Under the pieces are notes generated by a model. It was not told where the DNA came from. It made no database searches and was given only the letters and a program-made list of their open reading frames with translations. Both the position numbers and the translations under genes were made by a program. DNA of 64,000 nt, taken from the NCBI GenBank assembly GCA_022496805.1, contig CM040100.1:19435009-19499008 (forward strand), written 5' to 3'. This document shows positions 62,530-64,000 of this stretch, piece after piece. This DNA is from Pohlia nutans (lineage: Eukaryota; Streptophyta; Bryopsida; Bryales; Mniaceae). How positions within the stretch are numbered: position 1 is the first letter of the stretch; the number at the start of each line of letters is the position of its first letter.

Positions 62530-62809
62530 CAAGGAATGCATATTTTTCCACAATTTTATTCTCAATATTGAAATTGATACAAATTTCAATAGTGAAAAGT
62601 ACACCAAGACTCAATATCAACATGCATGTGTGATACTAATTTCCACTCATGATGATACCCAAAACCACCAATTACTTCTTCACAATGCTTGACATGCCAT
62701 TGGTTTACTTGAATAGCGAAATTGGTGGTTTTGAGTCTCACCTATGGTGGCTCTAGGAAAAGTCTACATGCAGAGTTGGGGGAGCTGATGGTTTTACATT
62801 CAACCTTAC
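62526..62809. mobile_element. Element N2, relative of 7514-7917
   Basis: Shares GATACCCAAAACCACCAA, GCTTGACATGCCATTGGTTT and GGTGGTTTTGAGTCTCA-type blocks with the element at 7514-7917, in the same order. It begins at the right TTAA of element F. Confidence 0.65.
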
Positions 62810-62814
62810 ACTCG

Positions 62815-63340
62815 TCCCTTGCCAAACTTGTCTCTTGCCATGACTGCTGAATTGCAGAGAACAAATCTGGCTAGTAATGAAAAGGTAGCACACTCGTTTC
62901 CCAGCCAGAACTTACTTGAAGAAAGAAATGGAACAGAATCCAAAGTAAAGGTTACAACATACGGGAAGTTGGTGGCTCAGATGCTCAAACTAATAATGCC
63001 ACTCCTAAAATAATCTGAGAAAACAACTCCTAGATACGAGAAATTCCCAAATGCAAAAAAGTGCACAAAAATAAAGAACGACGATCCCAGAGCTTAAACC
63101 AAGAGTCATAATACACTAAGATTACTCAGCAGAAACGGAATCACAGTTAAAAATATCCCTGCATAAGTCTGCCACACTGCCTGCCAGTAGAAGCTGAGGC
63201 TCTGAACTTCCCAAAACCCCTGACAAAACTTTCCATAAAGCCATGCAATGTTGCTTCGCCCGAGTTGAAGATCTACAAGAGTCTAAAATTGTACAAAAAA
63301 AACCTAACTTGTCTGATCACATACCACTTAAATTAGATTA
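62815..63340 (-). other. 3' UTR or flank of BUD31
   Basis: Unique, moderately GC-rich sequence downstream of the BUD31 stop that lacks repeat matches. A short frame (62,819-63,013 plus) has no domain. Confidence 0.35.
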
Positions 63341-63496
63341 TTAGTCTCCACTTGCACATCCATGACAACCACAATGGACGCACTCGATCACCTTCTCCTC
63401 TCGCAGATGCTTGGGCACCCGGCATACGCAAGTTGTTCCGTAGTTGTGATCACGGGGTTGAATGCACCGCAAACAACACAAGCGCTCGTAACCAGA
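63341..63496 (-). CDS. BUD31: BUD31 (G10) homologue, last exon (partial)
   Basis: The exon runs from a TTTTGCAG acceptor to TAA at 63,343-63,341 and encodes 51 residues. It contains the Cys-rich zinc-binding C-terminus of BUD31: [20 protein letters not shown], then [20 protein letters not shown], then [13 protein letters not shown]31 is a small (about 145 aa) nuclear splicing factor in the activated spliceosome, and this tail is nearly invariant among plants. The upstream exons lie beyond the right edge. The intron between holds a long-arm inverted-repeat element (63,775 onward). The first residue after the acceptor is Ser where Lys is usual, which depends on the missing exon only through phase. 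Confidence 0.93.
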   Translation of the reverse strand, partial: SGYERLCCLRCIQPRDHNYGTTCVCRVPKHLREEKVIECVHCGCHGCASGD

Positions 63497-63774
63497 CTGC
63501 AAAACAAAGCAAAATATCACAACATTAGACATGACTCCAAACCAGTCGTAGAAGACAATATATATACAGCTTGTAACGCATGTCTCAGAACTTTCTACAT
63601 TGCTCAATAGAGGCAACAAAAGCCAAGTTGTTGAGAAAGCTAAGGTAACTAACGTAACTACATCTAAAAGCAACCATTTCCTTAAAGCGTCCATAGCTCA
63701 ATCTTCCATAATAAGTAGATTCTGACACCCTATTGTTGATGAGAATAGAGTTATCCGTAAAGTTCATCAAAAGT

Positions 63775-64000
63775 TTGAAGAAGATACCACGAATTTTGCT
63801 TTATAGTACTCTTATTTGTTCACTCTAAATAGTTAAAAGGTATGAAAGATCTTGGTGGTCTATGATTATTAGGTGTGTAAGAGGTGTGTAAGAGCTTGGT
63901 GGTCTTGAAAAGTTTCTTAGCTCCTTTCTTGGTGCTAAAAAACTTTTGAAGACCACCAAGCTCTTACACATCTCTTACTCATCTAATAATGATAAACCAC
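63775..64000. mobile_element. Long-arm inverted-repeat element 4, cut by the window end
   Basis: The left arm has ATACCACGAATTTTGCTTTA, TTGTTCACTCTAAATAGTTA and GATCTTGGTGGTCTATGATT. The right arm begins GACCACCAAGCTCTTACACA and runs off the edge. It sits in the BUD31 intron upstream of the last exon. Confidence 0.8.

Noticed and set aside
1..64000. CRISPR arrays, rRNA, organelle insertions, LTR retrotransposons with reverse transcriptase
   Set aside because: Looked for on both strands; no regular spacer arrays, rRNA blocks, plastid or mitochondrial gene fragments, or YxDD-type reverse transcriptase frames were seen.

Overview
The window is nuclear DNA from a land plant. The evidence is spliceosomal GT/AG introns throughout, a chloroplast-targeted 2-Cys peroxiredoxin, a plant-type tandem CCCH zinc-finger gene, a BUD31 C-terminus of plant type, and a CACTA transposon with the plant Tnp2-DUF4218-DUF4216 layout. 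I cannot name the species. The AT-rich, repeat-filled intergenic DNA and the style of the transposon proteins would fit a seedless plant (bryophyte, lycophyte or fern), but this is an impression, not a proof.

Layout: the 5' exon of a poly(A)-binding protein gene lies on the minus strand (1-413) behind a repeat-rich, then GC-rich upstream region (to about 1800). From 1.9 to 14.8 kb is repeat DNA: small inverted-repeat elements, TTAA-bounded elements and a decayed retroelement-like ORF (11.3-12.2 kb). A tandem CCCH zinc-finger gene (TTP-like) runs on the plus strand from about 15.1 to 18.4 kb, with a duplicated first exon. A 14-exon BSD-domain gene runs on the minus strand (26,091-21,554). A complete CACTA transposon, 29,084-47,737 (18,654 bp), has matching terminal inverted repeats and a GTT target duplication. 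It carries a plus-strand Tnp2 transposase gene and a divergent minus-strand gene encoding an AT-hook, an arginine/serine-rich region and a Transposase_24-like domain. Both carry frame lesions. A seven-exon chloroplast 2-Cys peroxiredoxin gene follows at 53,057-56,681 (plus). The last exon of BUD31 (minus) lies at 63,341-63,496.

The five host genes are unrelated housekeeping or regulatory genes; they form no operon or pathway. The least ordinary content is repetitive. A diverse set of elements is bounded by TTAA with termini starting CCC, which resembles the piggyBac signature. They are nested in each other and one sits inside the CACTA element. Two 769-bp copies flank the peroxiredoxin gene in direct orientation. 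A separate family has arms of roughly 130-165 bp containing CTTGGTGGTCTCTCATTATTAGGTGT-like sequence in both orientations, and recurs four times, once inside a BUD31 intron.

Exon boundaries were placed by reading splice signals and checking phase; none is backed by transcript data here.
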